A stretch of 64,000 bases of DNA, from assembly GCF_014851395.1 (NCBI RefSeq), contig NW_024041373.1, forward strand, positions 19,958,250 through 20,022,249, given 5' to 3'. This document shows, piece after piece, positions 61,701 through 64,000 of the stretch (within the stretch, counting starts at the first letter, position 1; each line of letters starts with the position of its first letter). Below the pieces are notes generated by a model. It was not told where the DNA came from. It was given only the letters and a program-made list of their open reading frames with translations, and searched no databases. Origin of the DNA: Micropterus salmoides (lineage: Eukaryota > Chordata > Actinopteri > Centrarchiformes > Centrarchidae). A program made the position numbers and the translations under genes.

Positions 61701-63216
61701 ACACCTCTCCATACCTCCATTTTGGGAAGATACTGCACTGTCTGACCCCTGATTCACCCTTCTTTCCACTCCTCATATCAGCAGTACTCTGCAATCTGTC
61801 AAACACATTGCCCAACGAGGCACTGTGTGGCATTCAGATGGCCAGAGCACTCAGCTCTTCTTCAAGGTGCATTTGGTAAGTGAAAATCCAAATGTCGAAA
61901 GCCGTGGCAATTCGAAATGCATGTTCATTCGGCTGCAACCGGCTATAAAAAGTCATGTTTTGGATTTGAAATTGATGCTAATCTTTTTTTTTTTTCAATT
62001 TGTACAATACAGTGTTTCCTGTGCGGTTTTATAGTGCATGTGGACCACACTGCCTCAAACAAAGACCACGTCCACTACCACCATAAAAAATAACTGTATT
62101 TTTATTACAAGAACCAGAAGTGCTGCCTTTGCATAAATACCATATTTAACAAATGTGTTTCTGCTGTCATCTACTAAATTGAAGATGATGATTTGTCAGG
62201 ATCTGGGTGGCTTCCTGCCTCGGCTGAACATTTTCCTTGGAGAAACCCTGTATTTAATGTAATAATGTATGACAGATATCTACAGTGCTATTTCATATTG
62301 TGGATCGATCTTGCAAAATGACTTCGCCCCAATCTTGATACTGTGTTCAATTGTCTCATATCCACCCCAGATACTCCCTGTAATATGCCCTTATCAGAGG
62401 GCAATGATAACAAGCTGTGAGAGGACAACTTACAACTAGGGAACAATGATAGCATCTTGCAGTTAAGATGAGAAAGGCCATTTGCAATCTTCCTTTAGTG
62501 ATGGTGTCAAAACAAGTGACAAAGATGGCAAAAATGCTGCGGAGATCTGATTTACAAATTAAATCTTATAATAGTTACTATATGCATCTTTTGTTACTTA
62601 CACTAATAAATAATAAAAAAAGAAACATGAAATTAACAACTTTTATGTTACAGCAACGCATCATAAGGTCACACTTTATTTTGACAGACCCATGCTTACT
62701 GAAATTAAACCAAGATCTAGTAATGTTTAGTTACGTTTCTACAATAATGACTCACTAATTAATATTAAAACTAAGGTGATATGTTTTAAATAGTAGAAGT
62801 AATTTCAGTCTGTAAAGATGCAGCATGCATGGATTTGGACCAATTTGTTAAGTTGCACCTTAATGAGAAGTTACTTTTTGTATCCTGAGACACTAATGTT
62901 AAACTACTAAGTATCTTCAACCAAGTCCAGTTGCCTTTGACTCTAACCTTCTTTGGATACACAAATAAAGTGTTATATTTAAAATATGAATTAAAATGAG
63001 AAAGATATGAGATGTTGACTCACTGCCTCTCTCCCAAAGAGCCAGGTTATGTTACTAATTGTTTATCTAATTGTTGGCGCTGTTAGCTAAGGTTAAGTCA
63101 GTTTAGCTAGACAAGGCATTAACCATTAACTTTACATTTAAGGGCAGTTTAAAAAGTGGTTGACTTACCGTTCGTAGAAACTGAAATTCATCGTCGCCCT
63201 CTCCAGTGTTAGTCAT
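293..63216 (-). CDS. ryr2: Ryanodine receptor, RyR2-type Ca2+-release channel; 78 exons, 3' partial
   Basis: Ryanodine receptors are giant homotetrameric channels in the ER/SR membrane that release stored Ca2+ in response to cytosolic Ca2+. Seventy-eight exons were joined by hand; all have GT donors and AG acceptors and the phases agree, apart from one extra base in exon 28. About 3,663 residues are encoded, covering N-terminal domains, SPRY1-3, RyR repeats 1-4, the long helical solenoid and the calmodulin-binding segment. EF-hand, membrane and pore exons are beyond the low-coordinate edge. RyR2 is favoured over RyR1 and RyR3 by exons 12, 15, 17, 30-31, 37 and 41. Conservation is uneven: exons 42-44 are nearly family-identical, while exons 28-29, 60-61, 64-65 and 74 are very divergent. 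Whether this is ryr2a or ryr2b cannot be told here. Exon numbers in this annotation count from the start codon. Confidence 0.96.
2773..5390 (-). mobile_element. L2-type LINE, nearly full coding length, inactivated
   Basis: Minus-strand reading: endonuclease SSSRAIFLNIYRPPKYCQTF and VVIVGDFNIHVDNPQERG, GHTLDLVIS, DVALSDHSCVFF; RT MSNYRPISNLPFLSKIIEKA, SGFRPHHSTETALVKVFNDI, LVLLDLSAAFDTVDHNILLD, TRGVPQGSILGPLLFNIYML, catalytic NYADDTQIYI; C-terminal LIHAFIFSRLNYCNSVVTGL. A 445-codon frame (3830-5167) is intact; a frameshift follows at about 3829 and a deletion at about 3540. The 3' tail (GCTATACAAATAAACTTGCC, reversed on the plus strand at 2773-2840) is the usual fish L2 end. RyR intron 75. Confidence 0.88.
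5440..5632 (-). mobile_element. tRNA-derived SINE
   Basis: On the minus strand the head reads CCCGATAGCTCACCTGGTAG (A-box-like, near 5622-5607). Some 45 nt later comes GGGGTTTGAGTCC (B-box-like, 5564-5552), then a tail through GTCATCCCCCCGTCTC and CTGTCTCTCTTCAG. This matches a SINE I know from percomorph fish. It is not a functional tRNA, since no cloverleaf acceptor is present. It abuts the 5' side of the intron 75 L2. Confidence 0.75.
6101..6213 (-). CDS. ryr2: RyR exon 75: calmodulin-binding segment
   Basis: This 113-nt exon reads VEHPQKSKKPAWHKVLSKQ, then RKRAVVACLRMAPLYNLPR. It is the amphipathic, basic calmodulin-binding helix (RyR2 about residues 3581-3611 by recalled numbering). Calmodulin bound here tunes channel opening. 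The Trp anchor, the basic KQRKR core and the reactive Cys (RyR1 C3635 equivalent) are kept. The second hydrophobic anchor, normally Phe (RyR2 F3603), is Leu, and AVW becomes PAW. Flanking introns are 75 (2427-6100, with L2 and SINE) and 74 (6214-10208, with a hAT-type element and a dispersed repeat). Confidence 0.94.
6883..6965 (+). pseudogene. Possible THAP-like zinc-finger start, broken
   Basis: ATG at 6883 reads MAVCSF; a 1-base shift then gives FGCKLDPGASFHYLLRDNN. Cys pairs followed by SFHYL resemble the start of a THAP domain, which occurs in P-element and Kolobok transposases. No continuation was found. Low confidence; chance similarity is possible. Confidence 0.25.
8008..9104. repeat. 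Teleost dispersed repeat (GGGCCCGAGCAC ... GCTTGCAGCTTTAA)
   Basis: Starts TAGGGCCCGAGCACAAACTC and ends GAGGGCCCGCCCAACGCTGC then TTGCAGCTTTAA, termini I recognise from a high-copy fish repeat of uncertain class. Inside are a (TTTC)n run at about 8060-8081 and two diverged direct copies of a unit containing AACAGGAAGTTGTTATAACTT (about 8540) and ACAGGAAGTTGTTGTAACTT (about 8810). The 160-codon open frame through it is not gene-like. Confidence 0.6.
9411..9892. mobile_element. hAT-type non-autonomous element with perfect target duplication
   Basis: Starts TAGGCCTGGGCCAG and ends CCAGCCCATGCCTA, imperfect inverted repeats. The flanks are identical 8-mers, ATTGACAA, at 9403-9410 and 9893-9900. 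No transposase. RyR intron 74. Confidence 0.85.
10209..11521 (-). CDS. ryr2: RyR exons 72-74: basic loop and variable segment before the CaM-binding exon
   Basis: Exons: 11360-11521, 11164-11226, 10209-10337. Exon 72 starts FDHEKRMIKRKGDRYSTHTS and continues LIVASMKRLLPVGL, matching the family's basic KRKGDRYS motif and the following helix. Exon 73 is KKTEDEIREQVFNCLLHLQS. Exon 74 (43 codons) ends RTVEKILEIARVLYYLDQ, the usual EKTVERV...LEQ helix, but its first half has little resemblance to other RyRs. Intron 73 (10338-11163) shows no recognised element. Confidence 0.9.
11736..13817 (-). CDS. ryr2: RyR exons 66-71: helical solenoid
   Basis: Exons: 13736-13817, 13277-13407, 12793-13113, 12438-12675, 11939-12026, 11736-11822. 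Landmarks: YCCRILNSLYSLGTSSSIYM (exon 66); ACLAALTGTFPVCFLEP (exon 67); VTEVTLPMLCSYMSLW (exon 68); VFSQPIIREARTELLKSHFL and VRDLYAFYPLLIPFVDSNR (exon 69); MVAEVFMFWAKSH (exon 70); NYVVQHEINNLAFL (exon 71). LKSHFLPLMEKL is closer to recalled RyR2 than to RyR1 or RyR3. Exon 68 carries an Ala/Gly-rich insert-like stretch (ELAGAGAGARQAH) not usual in the family. Intron 65 (13818-14328) and intron 69 (12027-12437) show nothing recognisable; intron 67 (13114-13276) contains a (TA)n tract. Confidence 0.94.
13216..13255. repeat. (AT)n microsatellite
   Basis: Twenty uninterrupted AT units in RyR intron 67, about 20 bp before the exon 67 acceptor-side end of the intron is reached on the other side of a short spacer. 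Prone to length variation. Confidence 0.95.
14329..16523 (-). CDS. ryr2: RyR exons 60-65: helical solenoid after repeat 4, unusually divergent
   Basis: Exons: 16408-16523, 15951-16027, 15474-15592, 15166-15215, 14947-15007, 14329-14576. Conserved anchors are VVLPLLEQYIKSHRLYFLS (exon 62), SLFCKLAALVRHRISLFG (exon 63), CLHVLAQALDAR (exon 64) and VVSYTTSILLPTLTSLFHHL (exon 65). Exons 60 and 61 keep phase, length and splice sites but little sequence: exon 60 is RDRKTAEMDFPAIANCFS where others have a KDLELD...IEKRFA pattern, and exon 61 runs into PIHFFPK. No stop or frameshift was seen. Confidence 0.9.
16719..19052 (-). CDS. ryr2: RyR exons 53-59: RyR repeats 3 and 4 with PKA/CaMKII site
   Basis: Exons: 18889-19052, 18563-18641, 18245-18334, 17806-17943, 17596-17673, 16928-16997, 16719-16839. 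Repeat 3: VNKYAEHTHEKWSLDKFANG and LAIKETIKSMLAFGWTIERT. Repeat 4: QLAENYHNAWAKRKKLDLE, MLVPYDTLTAKEKTK, VLKFLQLNGYTV. Between them, exon 56 ends TRRISQSGQ and exon 57 begins LSFEG, keeping the RRxS serine (RyR2 S2808) and the serine six residues on (S2814), the PKA and CaMKII targets. Exon 59 is shorter than usual: the Gly-rich ESKGGGNHPL is replaced by ERFGHSM. Intron 52 (19053-20265) has no recognised element; intron 54 (18335-18562) is ordinary; intron 55 (17944-18244) holds a (CA)n tract; intron 57 (16998-17595) is AT-rich. Confidence 0.94.
18200..18221. repeat. (CA)n microsatellite
   Basis: Eleven uninterrupted CA units in RyR intron 55, about 25 bp from the exon 55 donor. Confidence 0.95.
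20266..22196 (-). CDS. ryr2: RyR exons 48-52: helical solenoid before RyR repeat 3
   Basis: Exons: 22076-22196, 21723-21892, 21051-21271, 20516-20606, 20266-20406. Landmarks: GGKGEAIRIRAILRSLIP (exon 48); FCPDHKAAMVLFLDRVYGIK and LLHLLEVGFLPDL (exon 49); MALALNRYLCTTVLPLL (exon 50); PSMMQPLLRRLVFDVP (exon 51); SEEELHLSRKLFWGVF (exon 52). All are close to recalled RyR2. Intron 47 (22197-23888) contains a hAT-type element. Introns 48-51 show nothing recognisable. Confidence 0.94.
22378..23341. mobile_element. hAT-like non-autonomous element
   Basis: Ends TAGTGCTGGGCAAC and GTGCCCAGCCCTA are imperfect inverted repeats. The flanks GTTTTAAG (22370-22377) and GTTTAAAA (23342-23349) match at 6 of 8 positions. 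The interior includes ATTAATCGCACAGTTA and TTAATTAATGCGTTAA near the two ends. No coding capacity. RyR intron 47. Confidence 0.7.
23889..28569 (-). CDS. ryr2: RyR exons 41-47: RIH-type bridging solenoid
   Basis: Exons: 28293-28569, 28017-28131, 27680-27812, 27177-27280, 26422-26557, 25516-25702, 23889-24000. This is the best conserved block: EIEDPELVRAVFRLLHCQYQ and RSLLSVCMGKEEERLMIRRL (exon 41); NNKIFYQHPNLMRALGMHET (exon 42); CCRFLCYFCRISRHNQ (exon 43); DVAAASVMDNNELALALREP (exon 44); GYPDIGWNPVEGERYL (exon 45); LLIRRPECFGPALQGDGG (exon 46); IHMGHAIMTFYSALIDLLGR (exon 47). It matches the RyR/IP3R homology helical region. Exon 47 replaces the usual acidic stretch with RDVAQDIDDD. Intron 40 (28570-29773) holds a Tc1 remnant and intron 46 (24001-25515) a hAT-type element. 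Confidence 0.95.
24674..25262. mobile_element. hAT-type non-autonomous element
   Basis: Ends TAGGGCTGCACAATAT and ATCGTGCAGCCCTA are inverted repeats. The flanks ATGGACAG (24666-24673) and ATGCACAG (25263-25270) are an 8-bp duplication with one mismatch. No transposase. RyR intron 46. Confidence 0.8.
28850..29612 (-). mobile_element. Tc1/mariner-like transposon remnant, internally deleted
   Basis: The right end TTTATAATTTTGTTCAGTGTA is a recognised Tc1-like terminus. On the minus strand the interior encodes broken helix-turn-helix transposase sequence (RVTTPAQDLHIQHLHLQDHL, ATIGLHNQRISAQTVRNRLR). The left part (GTGTGACCACCATTTTCCTC) joins directly to it, so the catalytic region is deleted. 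The left terminus could not be fixed. It lies in RyR intron 40. Confidence 0.75.
29774..32614 (-). CDS. ryr2: RyR exons 38-40: bridging solenoid start, with S2030-like site
   Basis: Exons: 32414-32614, 30155-30266, 29774-29911. Exon 38 has YLCDCQVRHRVEAVVAFSDK and the near-invariant ALTARKTKEFRSPPQEQ. Exon 39 begins INMLLSF and has ENCPCPVEIQQLLQDF. Exon 40 begins GIELDNDKEDEEED and has DRLLSLVVRVTG, where the RLLS serine aligns with the PKA site called S2030 in RyR2 (mapping from memory). Donors of exons 38 and 39 (gttgaa, gttgga) deviate from gtaagt. Intron 38 (30267-32413) is mostly a LINE fragment. Confidence 0.92.
30480..32393 (+). mobile_element. LINE reverse-transcriptase fragment, clade unassigned
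   Basis: The frame at 30725-31207 reads NNYCPISIICSIAKIFEKLI, NQFGFRSDFSTTTALLKFT, GAIFIDLSKAFDMVDQYLLL and KGVPQGSTLGPLLFSIF, the RT fingers/palm of a non-LTR element. Directly after it an (AAAAT)n run disrupts the frame before the catalytic YADD box, which appears as YANDS. Downstream to 32393 there is degenerate 3' sequence ending GAAAATGAGATGCTGCATCTC. It fills RyR intron 38 and ends about 20 bp from the exon 38 donor. Confidence 0.75.
32762..33349 (-). CDS. ryr2: RyR exon 37: junctional solenoid with acidic divergent segment
   Basis: This single large exon of 588 nt (196 codons) reads VHLSSHTTACLMMNHEYIVP, then STSLSTSLKPRMHFSCPCF, SPEIPLDILKNLTVEML, VRDPVGGSIELLLVPLIRLF and GLLQMKLPEAVKLE. 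Near its end is the acidic segment PEEEEESRDDENEW, equivalent to the divergent region that in other RyRs is a long Glu-rich stretch and low-affinity Ca2+-binding candidate; here it is short. NHEYIVPMT matches RyR2 better than the other paralogues. Confidence 0.94.
33442..35116 (-). CDS. ryr2: RyR exons 32-36: SPRY3 domain and following helices
   Basis: Exons: 34956-35116, 34553-34712, 34334-34420, 33937-34163, 33442-33655. Landmarks: YYYSVRVLPGQEPFNVWVGW and TVTVTLGDDSGKV (exon 32); CNCYMVCAGE and GLEIGCLIDTATGLLTF (exon 33); KLFPAVFVKPTTSNMFQFEL (exon 34); NVMPLSAGLLRS and PQCPPRLQVQHL (exon 35); CVDILELSEHDDLL and CSHVDQSQVL (exon 36). SPRY3 is the third shell beta-sandwich, near the DHPR/FKBP-facing surface in other RyRs. 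Introns 32 (34713-34955) and 35 (33656-33936) show nothing recognisable. Confidence 0.94.
35403..37674 (-). CDS. ryr2: RyR exons 29-31: divergent linker between SPRY2 and SPRY3
   Basis: Exons: 37488-37674, 35827-35959, 35403-35517. Exon 29 starts VTRVCGSTDS and includes FYRLSMSIECAA, matching the family's FYRLSMPIEC. Exon 30 has EVDSDFEVLMKSAH and NHKDHSQEKPSRLKQR. Exon 31 has FMLKRTKPG and SSARLLEDVVAD. As I recall, the DSDFEVLMK and QEKPSRLKQR segments are present in RyR2 but absent from RyR1 and RyR3, so this is the best subtype evidence. The middle of exon 29 (RVSHRLFAHHCGG) is far from the usual sequence. Intron 29 (35960-37487) carries a DNA-transposon remnant. Intron 30 (35518-35826) is plain AT-rich sequence. 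Confidence 0.92.
36069..37280. mobile_element. DNA-transposon remnant with GGNCC(C/T)TGTTTCAGAAA inverted ends
   Basis: The left end GGACCCTGTTTCAGAAAAG (36069) and the right end CTTTCTGAAACAAGGCCC (to 37280) are imperfect inverted repeats about 18 bp long. The interior is AT-rich and non-coding. The ends resemble Harbinger-like fish elements, but the target duplication is not clear. It lies in RyR intron 29. Confidence 0.6.
37880..39337 (-). CDS. ryr2: RyR exons 26-28: SPRY2 domain, with apparent +1 frameshift in exon 28
   Basis: Exons: 39129-39337, 38238-38412, 37880-38053. Landmarks: KWYFEFEIVTAGNMRVGWAR and GSDDQAYVFDGFE (exon 26); GDVVGCLVDMAECTMMVTLN (exon 27); ANQVGRLNLGRQVDS and CGLQEGYEPF (exon 28). 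After EPF the frame breaks at a run of five A on the plus strand (37933-37937). With four A, the next residues are VNMAREPALWMSWKRAS, matching the family VN-R-W-SKR pattern, and the exon ends in the phase exon 29 requires. As given, the frame ends at a stop just inside exon 29. The exon also lacks about a dozen residues found before VTRID in other RyR2. Intron 26 (38413-39128) shows no recognised element. Confidence 0.9.
39606..41072 (-). CDS. ryr2: RyR exons 21-25: RyR repeats 1 and 2 (P1 domain)
   Basis: Exons: 40968-41072, 40696-40799, 40395-40478, 39988-40147, 39606-39753. Repeat 1 reads MAENIHELWAMDKVDLGWTH then VRDDVKRHDPCLVEFSKLPE. Repeat 2 reads LAENDHNVWARERIKQGWTY then PYLIPYNLLDERSKR and REAVCTLLAYGYSLEP. 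Both keep the xAENxHxxWA...GWTxG signature of the RyR repeat fold. Splice junctions inside codons are consistent: exon 23 ends AA and exon 24 begins G, giving Lys. Introns are short, with no recognisable element except low-complexity AT sequence. Confidence 0.94.
41260..43787 (-). CDS. ryr2: RyR exons 18-20: SPRY1 domain
   Basis: Exons: 43546-43787, 41683-41875, 41260-41479. Landmarks: RWYYELVVDH, THLRVGWACTEGY, GEGWGGSGVGDDLCSYGFDG (exon 18); DDDVVSCCLDLSVPCISFRV and NGLPVQGMFENF (exon 19); GGRHGEFRFLPPPGFAPC (exon 20). SPRY1 is a beta-sandwich on the cytoplasmic shell that helps form the FKBP-binding cleft. The stretch after exon 18's WSG (GDEIKQEIH...) is intronic read-through. Intron 17 (43788-47350) contains a TTAA-flanked element. 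Intron 18 (41876-43545) contains a Tc1-like element. Confidence 0.94.
42291..43492 (-). mobile_element. Tc1-like transposon, internally deleted, with ~190-bp inverted repeats
   Basis: The left end (42291-42490) and right end (43310-43492) are long inverted copies sharing GAACAAGTATTTGATACACT and AATTAATTATTTAAAAATCA-type segments. On the minus strand at 42805-43150 there is the N-terminal paired-like DNA-binding half of a Tc1 transposase: MAKTRELCKDIRDTIVDLQK, KWKKFKMTVNLPRSGAPCKI, RMIMRKV-like and QDLVNDLKRAGTTVSKKTI. The catalytic DDE half is absent, so it is non-autonomous. It lies in RyR intron 18. Confidence 0.85.
45196..46837. mobile_element. TTAA-flanked non-autonomous DNA transposon with GC-rich core
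   Basis: Ends are AGTGGTGGTATTATGCT and AGCATAATACCACCTCT (one mismatch when inverted), flanked by TTAA at 45192-45195 and 46838-46841. TTAA duplications are used by Kolobok and piggyBac elements; the GGTGGTATTATGC terminus suggests Kolobok to me, without certainty. No transposase ORF is present. A second inverted-repeat pair seems nested inside (GGCTCAACTCGCCTTTGTTT near 45472; reverse-oriented counterpart near 46165). The core, about 45836-45970, is strongly GC-rich. Confidence 0.7.
47351..49928 (-). CDS. ryr2: RyR exons 11-17: domain B end, domain C and N-terminal solenoid
   Basis: Exons: 49764-49928, 49546-49667, 48599-48782, 48380-48515, 48034-48129, 47801-47919, 47351-47484. Landmarks: EIKYGDSICYVQHV (exon 11); EGHMDDGLTLSRSQSEESHT and FTRFIR (exon 12); HHEDKQKN (exon 13); ALIRGNRVNCAHFSGSLDWL (exons 14-15); EVLCSLCVCHGVAVRSNQNL (exon 17). 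The last two are nearly identical to recalled RyR2 and differ from RyR1 and RyR3, which supports the subtype call. These helices link the N-terminal ring to the SPRY domains. Intron 12 (48783-49545) holds a (TG)n tract. Confidence 0.94.
49157..49184. repeat. (TG)n microsatellite
   Basis: Fourteen uninterrupted TG units in RyR intron 12. Confidence 0.95.
50050..52339 (-). CDS. ryr2: RyR exons 4-10: beta-trefoils A and B (MIR-like repeats)
   Basis: Exons: 52265-52339, 52045-52123, 51712-51824, 51197-51320, 50861-50957, 50702-50776, 50050-50206. Landmarks are SHRTLLYGQAVLFLHSYSGM (exon 4), EACWWTVHPASRQRSEGEKV (exons 5-6), AAFQHTLWSVAPICSG (exon 7), LHSHSDACLTIPS (exon 8), HARSLWRLE (exon 9) and WGQPFRL followed by FRSSK (exon 10). 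These are the repeated MIR-type strands of the N-terminal domains. Exon 7 is 124 nt. I recall 100 nt for human RyR2, so it holds about eight extra residues between HLSFGS and the AAFQ strand. The GHMDECL family motif reads SHSDACL here. Confidence 0.94.
53260..53299. repeat. Perfect 18-bp hairpin with 4-base loop
   Basis: CAGAGACACCATCCAAGA at 53260-53277 is followed by GTTT and then its exact reverse complement at 53282-53299. It lies within the intron 3 transposon pile. No terminator or RNA-gene context was seen. Confidence 0.9.
53540..53865. repeat. CCATCC-headed teleost dispersed repeat
   Basis: Starts with CCATCCATCCATC and continues with GGGTCGCGGGGGGCTGGA, ACACCCCGGATAGG and CACTCACACCTA. 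I recognise this as a dispersed repeat common in bony-fish genomes, but I cannot name its class with confidence. No coding capacity. Confidence 0.6.
54830..56830 (+). mobile_element. L2-type LINE, 5' and central part (degenerate)
   Basis: Translated fragments follow an L2 order. Endonuclease N-terminus: FKMALFNVRSLSS and LDFMFLTESWL (about 55110-55240). Endonuclease end: GHTLDLVFTLGV and ISDHRCIVF (about 55615-55710). Reverse transcriptase: NFRPISKLPFIAKILERIV, RFQSGFRKYHSTETALLKVT, LVLLDLSAAFDTTDHN, YGVPQGSVLGPILFSLYLLP and the catalytic YADDTQMYL (about 55990-56500). Frames shift at least three times and the endonuclease-RT connector is largely deleted, so it is inactive. An L1 fragment interrupts it at about 56800-56835; its 3' end resumes at 58703. 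Confidence 0.85.
56832..58330 (-). mobile_element. L1-type LINE fragment, inverted relative to its 3' end
   Basis: Read on the minus strand, an ORF1-like piece comes first (LENQCRRNNVRLVGLKETF ... RLILICFLRQSARDKVV, about 58240-57940). It is followed after a gap by RT sequence with the catalytic motif in KLLLYADDILAVVSD (about 57570) and then the ORF2 C-terminal region (FLWSGKKTRIKLRKLC, GGLGLHDLRLYCLAFEMAKL, about 57160-57000). Most of ORF2 before the RT core is missing. Coding sequence is broken in several places. The exact junction with the L2 (about 56790-56835) is uncertain. Confidence 0.75.
58331..58702 (+). mobile_element. LINE 3' UTR with poly(A) tail, probably the L1's 3' end
   Basis: Non-coding sequence ends AATTCAATAAAAATTTGT followed by a run of about 27 A (58676-58702), a typical L1 3' end. 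It lies directly next to the inverted L1 body, as expected for a 5'-inverted (twin-primed) insertion. Confidence 0.65.
58703..58945 (+). mobile_element. L2-type LINE, 3' end resumed after the L1 insertion
   Basis: Reads ALHGFWPCYIFDLLVPYT then RLKTKGDRAFAVS, the L2 ORF C-terminus. It continues into the usual L2 tail: AAAGTGCTCTACAAATAAAG then repeated ATT units. Roughly 300 bp of L2 between the two halves is missing. Confidence 0.75.
59723..63216 (-). CDS. ryr2: RyR exons 1-3: start of N-terminal beta-trefoil domain A
   Basis: Exons: 63169-63216 (16 codons), 60449-60568 (40 codons), 59723-59827 (35 codons). The start reads MTNTGEGDDEFQFLRT, matching the acidic, FLRT-ending first exon of the family and its usual 48-nt length. 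Exon 2 has DEVVLQ and LCLAAEGFGSRLC. Exon 3 has NVPPDLSVCGFVLAQ and LSVRALQEMLA. These residues begin the suppressor-like beta-trefoil A of the cytoplasmic assembly, a hotspot for disease mutations in human RyR2. Introns 1 (60569-63168) and 2 (59828-60448) show no recognisable element beyond low-complexity AT-rich sequence. Confidence 0.95.
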
Positions 63217-63408
63217 TATTTTAGCGACACAAGCCACATTAGACAGAGTTAAGCAATAACGACGGCACTGACAGGGAAAGAGGAAGACTGGAGAAGCAGG
63301 AGAACGAAGATGTGCAGCCGGTGTGGGTGGAGTCTGCTGTTAAGATCTGGGCCTCCCGTGACTCCATTTTGGCGGGAGTACTTTGTCAGTGAAGCTTTGA
63401 TGTGCTAG
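63217..63408 (-). promoter_or_regulatory. 5' UTR and proximal promoter region of the ryanodine receptor gene
   Basis: This lies directly upstream of the start codon, which has A at -3. No TATA box is evident. On the plus strand there is an E2F-like TTTTGGCGGGA at 63367-63377 and a GT/CACCC-box-like GTGTGGGTGG at 63321-63330; both are motif matches only. The transcription start is not determinable, and a 5' non-coding exon further upstream cannot be excluded. The interval ends at the target duplication of a hAT-type element. Confidence 0.4.
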
Positions 63409-63416
63409 CATGTAGC

Positions 63417-63855
63417 TATGGTGACCAGACCTCCCGAAAAATTCGGGACAGTCCCGAATTAGGAGCAGTTGTCCCGACTCCTGTCCGGTTTGTCCCGAAA
63501 ATTAGACTTACCGTGAGTTTTGATTATAGCCTAATTAAACATCCTTGTGTAGTTCTCAGGCTCCAGCAGGGGTTGCAGGTTGTCTGTACATTGTGTCAAC
63601 AGCATGTAACAAAATAAGTGTAGCTTCAGGCAGCCACGGCAGAGATCTGACACGCGCGTTGCCAGACAGATGTGACACGAAATGAATAAAATTAAAACTT
63701 AAAAAATTGGGTAAAAGATCATGATTTACCCACTGTTACATATCCACAGTTGTTTTGTTTGTCCTAATGAACAAAAATAATTAGGTAATTTTAGCATTGT
63801 ATTCCCCTCCCCCACTCCAGACCCGAATTTCATCCATTCTCATCTGGTCACCCTA
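63417..63855. mobile_element. hAT-type non-autonomous element (MITE) upstream of the RyR start
   Basis: The element begins TATGGTGACCAGAC and ends CTGGTCACCCTA, giving terminal inverted repeats of about 12 bp. It is flanked by a perfect 8-bp duplication, CATGTAGC, at 63409-63416 and 63856-63863, which is the hAT superfamily signature. No transposase is encoded. Interior CCCGAA/TTCGGGAC motifs recur in both orientations near the left end. It lies about 200 bp upstream of the start codon. Confidence 0.85.
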
Positions 63856-63863
63856 CATGTAGC

Positions 63864-64000
63864 ATCCATTTACCCTCAGGAGCTCATAGTTCACTTTATG
63901 TCACAGGTTATTAATCTGTAAACATCACAAATTAAATTGTTATATTATATATGTATTTTTTAGCCCTGAGAGGCTCTATGAAAAGCTAAACCATTAATAC
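63864..64000. other. Upstream intergenic sequence, nothing recognised
   Basis: AT-rich sequence beyond the hAT target duplication. No ORF, repeat or motif could be supported. Confidence 0.5.

Noticed and set aside
293..63216. Assignment to RyR1 or RyR3
   Set aside because: Some exons (43, 78) resemble RyR3 as much as RyR2, but the exon 30-31 linker and exons 12, 15, 17, 37, 41 and 69 fit RyR2 best. A formal tree would settle it.
1..64000. CRISPR array, prokaryotic operon or phage
   Set aside because: Intron-exon structure and vertebrate repeats throughout; no regularly spaced repeats found.

Overview
This is a vertebrate, almost certainly teleost, genomic window. It is dominated by one very large gene on the minus strand: a ryanodine receptor (RyR), the tetrameric Ca2+-release channel of the sarcoplasmic/endoplasmic reticulum. 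I reconstructed 78 coding exons, from the start codon (ATG, 63216-63214) to an exon at 293-344, all with GT donors and AG acceptors. They encode about 3,663 residues once one apparent 1-base frameshift is corrected. A full RyR has roughly 5,000 residues, so the gene runs off the low-coordinate end; the EF-hand, transmembrane and pore exons lie outside. Best matches recalled from memory point to the RyR2 (cardiac/neuronal) clade. Examples are the linker DSDFEVLMK...QEKPSRLKQR in exons 30-31 and NHEYIVPMT in exon 37. Teleosts carry two co-orthologues (ryr2a, ryr2b); the window alone does not say which this is, and parts of it are unusually divergent.

Layout, high to low coordinate (5' to 3' of the gene): 63417-63855 a small hAT-type element just upstream of the gene; 63169-47351 N-terminal beta-trefoil and solenoid exons 1-17; 43787-41260 SPRY1; 41072-39606 RyR repeats 1-2; 39337-37880 SPRY2 (with the apparent frameshift); 37674-35403 linker; 35116-33442 SPRY3; 33349-20266 junctional and bridging solenoid including the RIH-type region; 19052-16719 RyR repeats 3-4 with the conserved RRIS phosphorylation site; 16523-10209 helical solenoid; 6213-6101 the calmodulin-binding exon; 2426-293 the last three exons in the window.

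The introns hold most of the other content. They contain two L2-type LINEs, an L1-type LINE with an inverted 5' part nested in one L2, a third LINE reverse-transcriptase fragment, a tRNA-derived SINE, two Tc1-like transposons, several hAT-type non-autonomous elements (some with 8-bp target duplications), a TTAA-flanked element and microsatellites. The mix of L2, Tc1-like elements with long inverted repeats, hAT elements and a tRNA-SINE is typical of acanthomorph fish.

I saw no second host gene, RNA gene, CRISPR array or novel system. The most useful leads are the exon 28 frameshift, the substituted calmodulin anchor, an 8-residue N-terminal insertion, the promoter-proximal hAT element and the nested transposon pile in intron 3. 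Family numbering and motif comparisons come from memory of RyR2 and were not computed by alignment.
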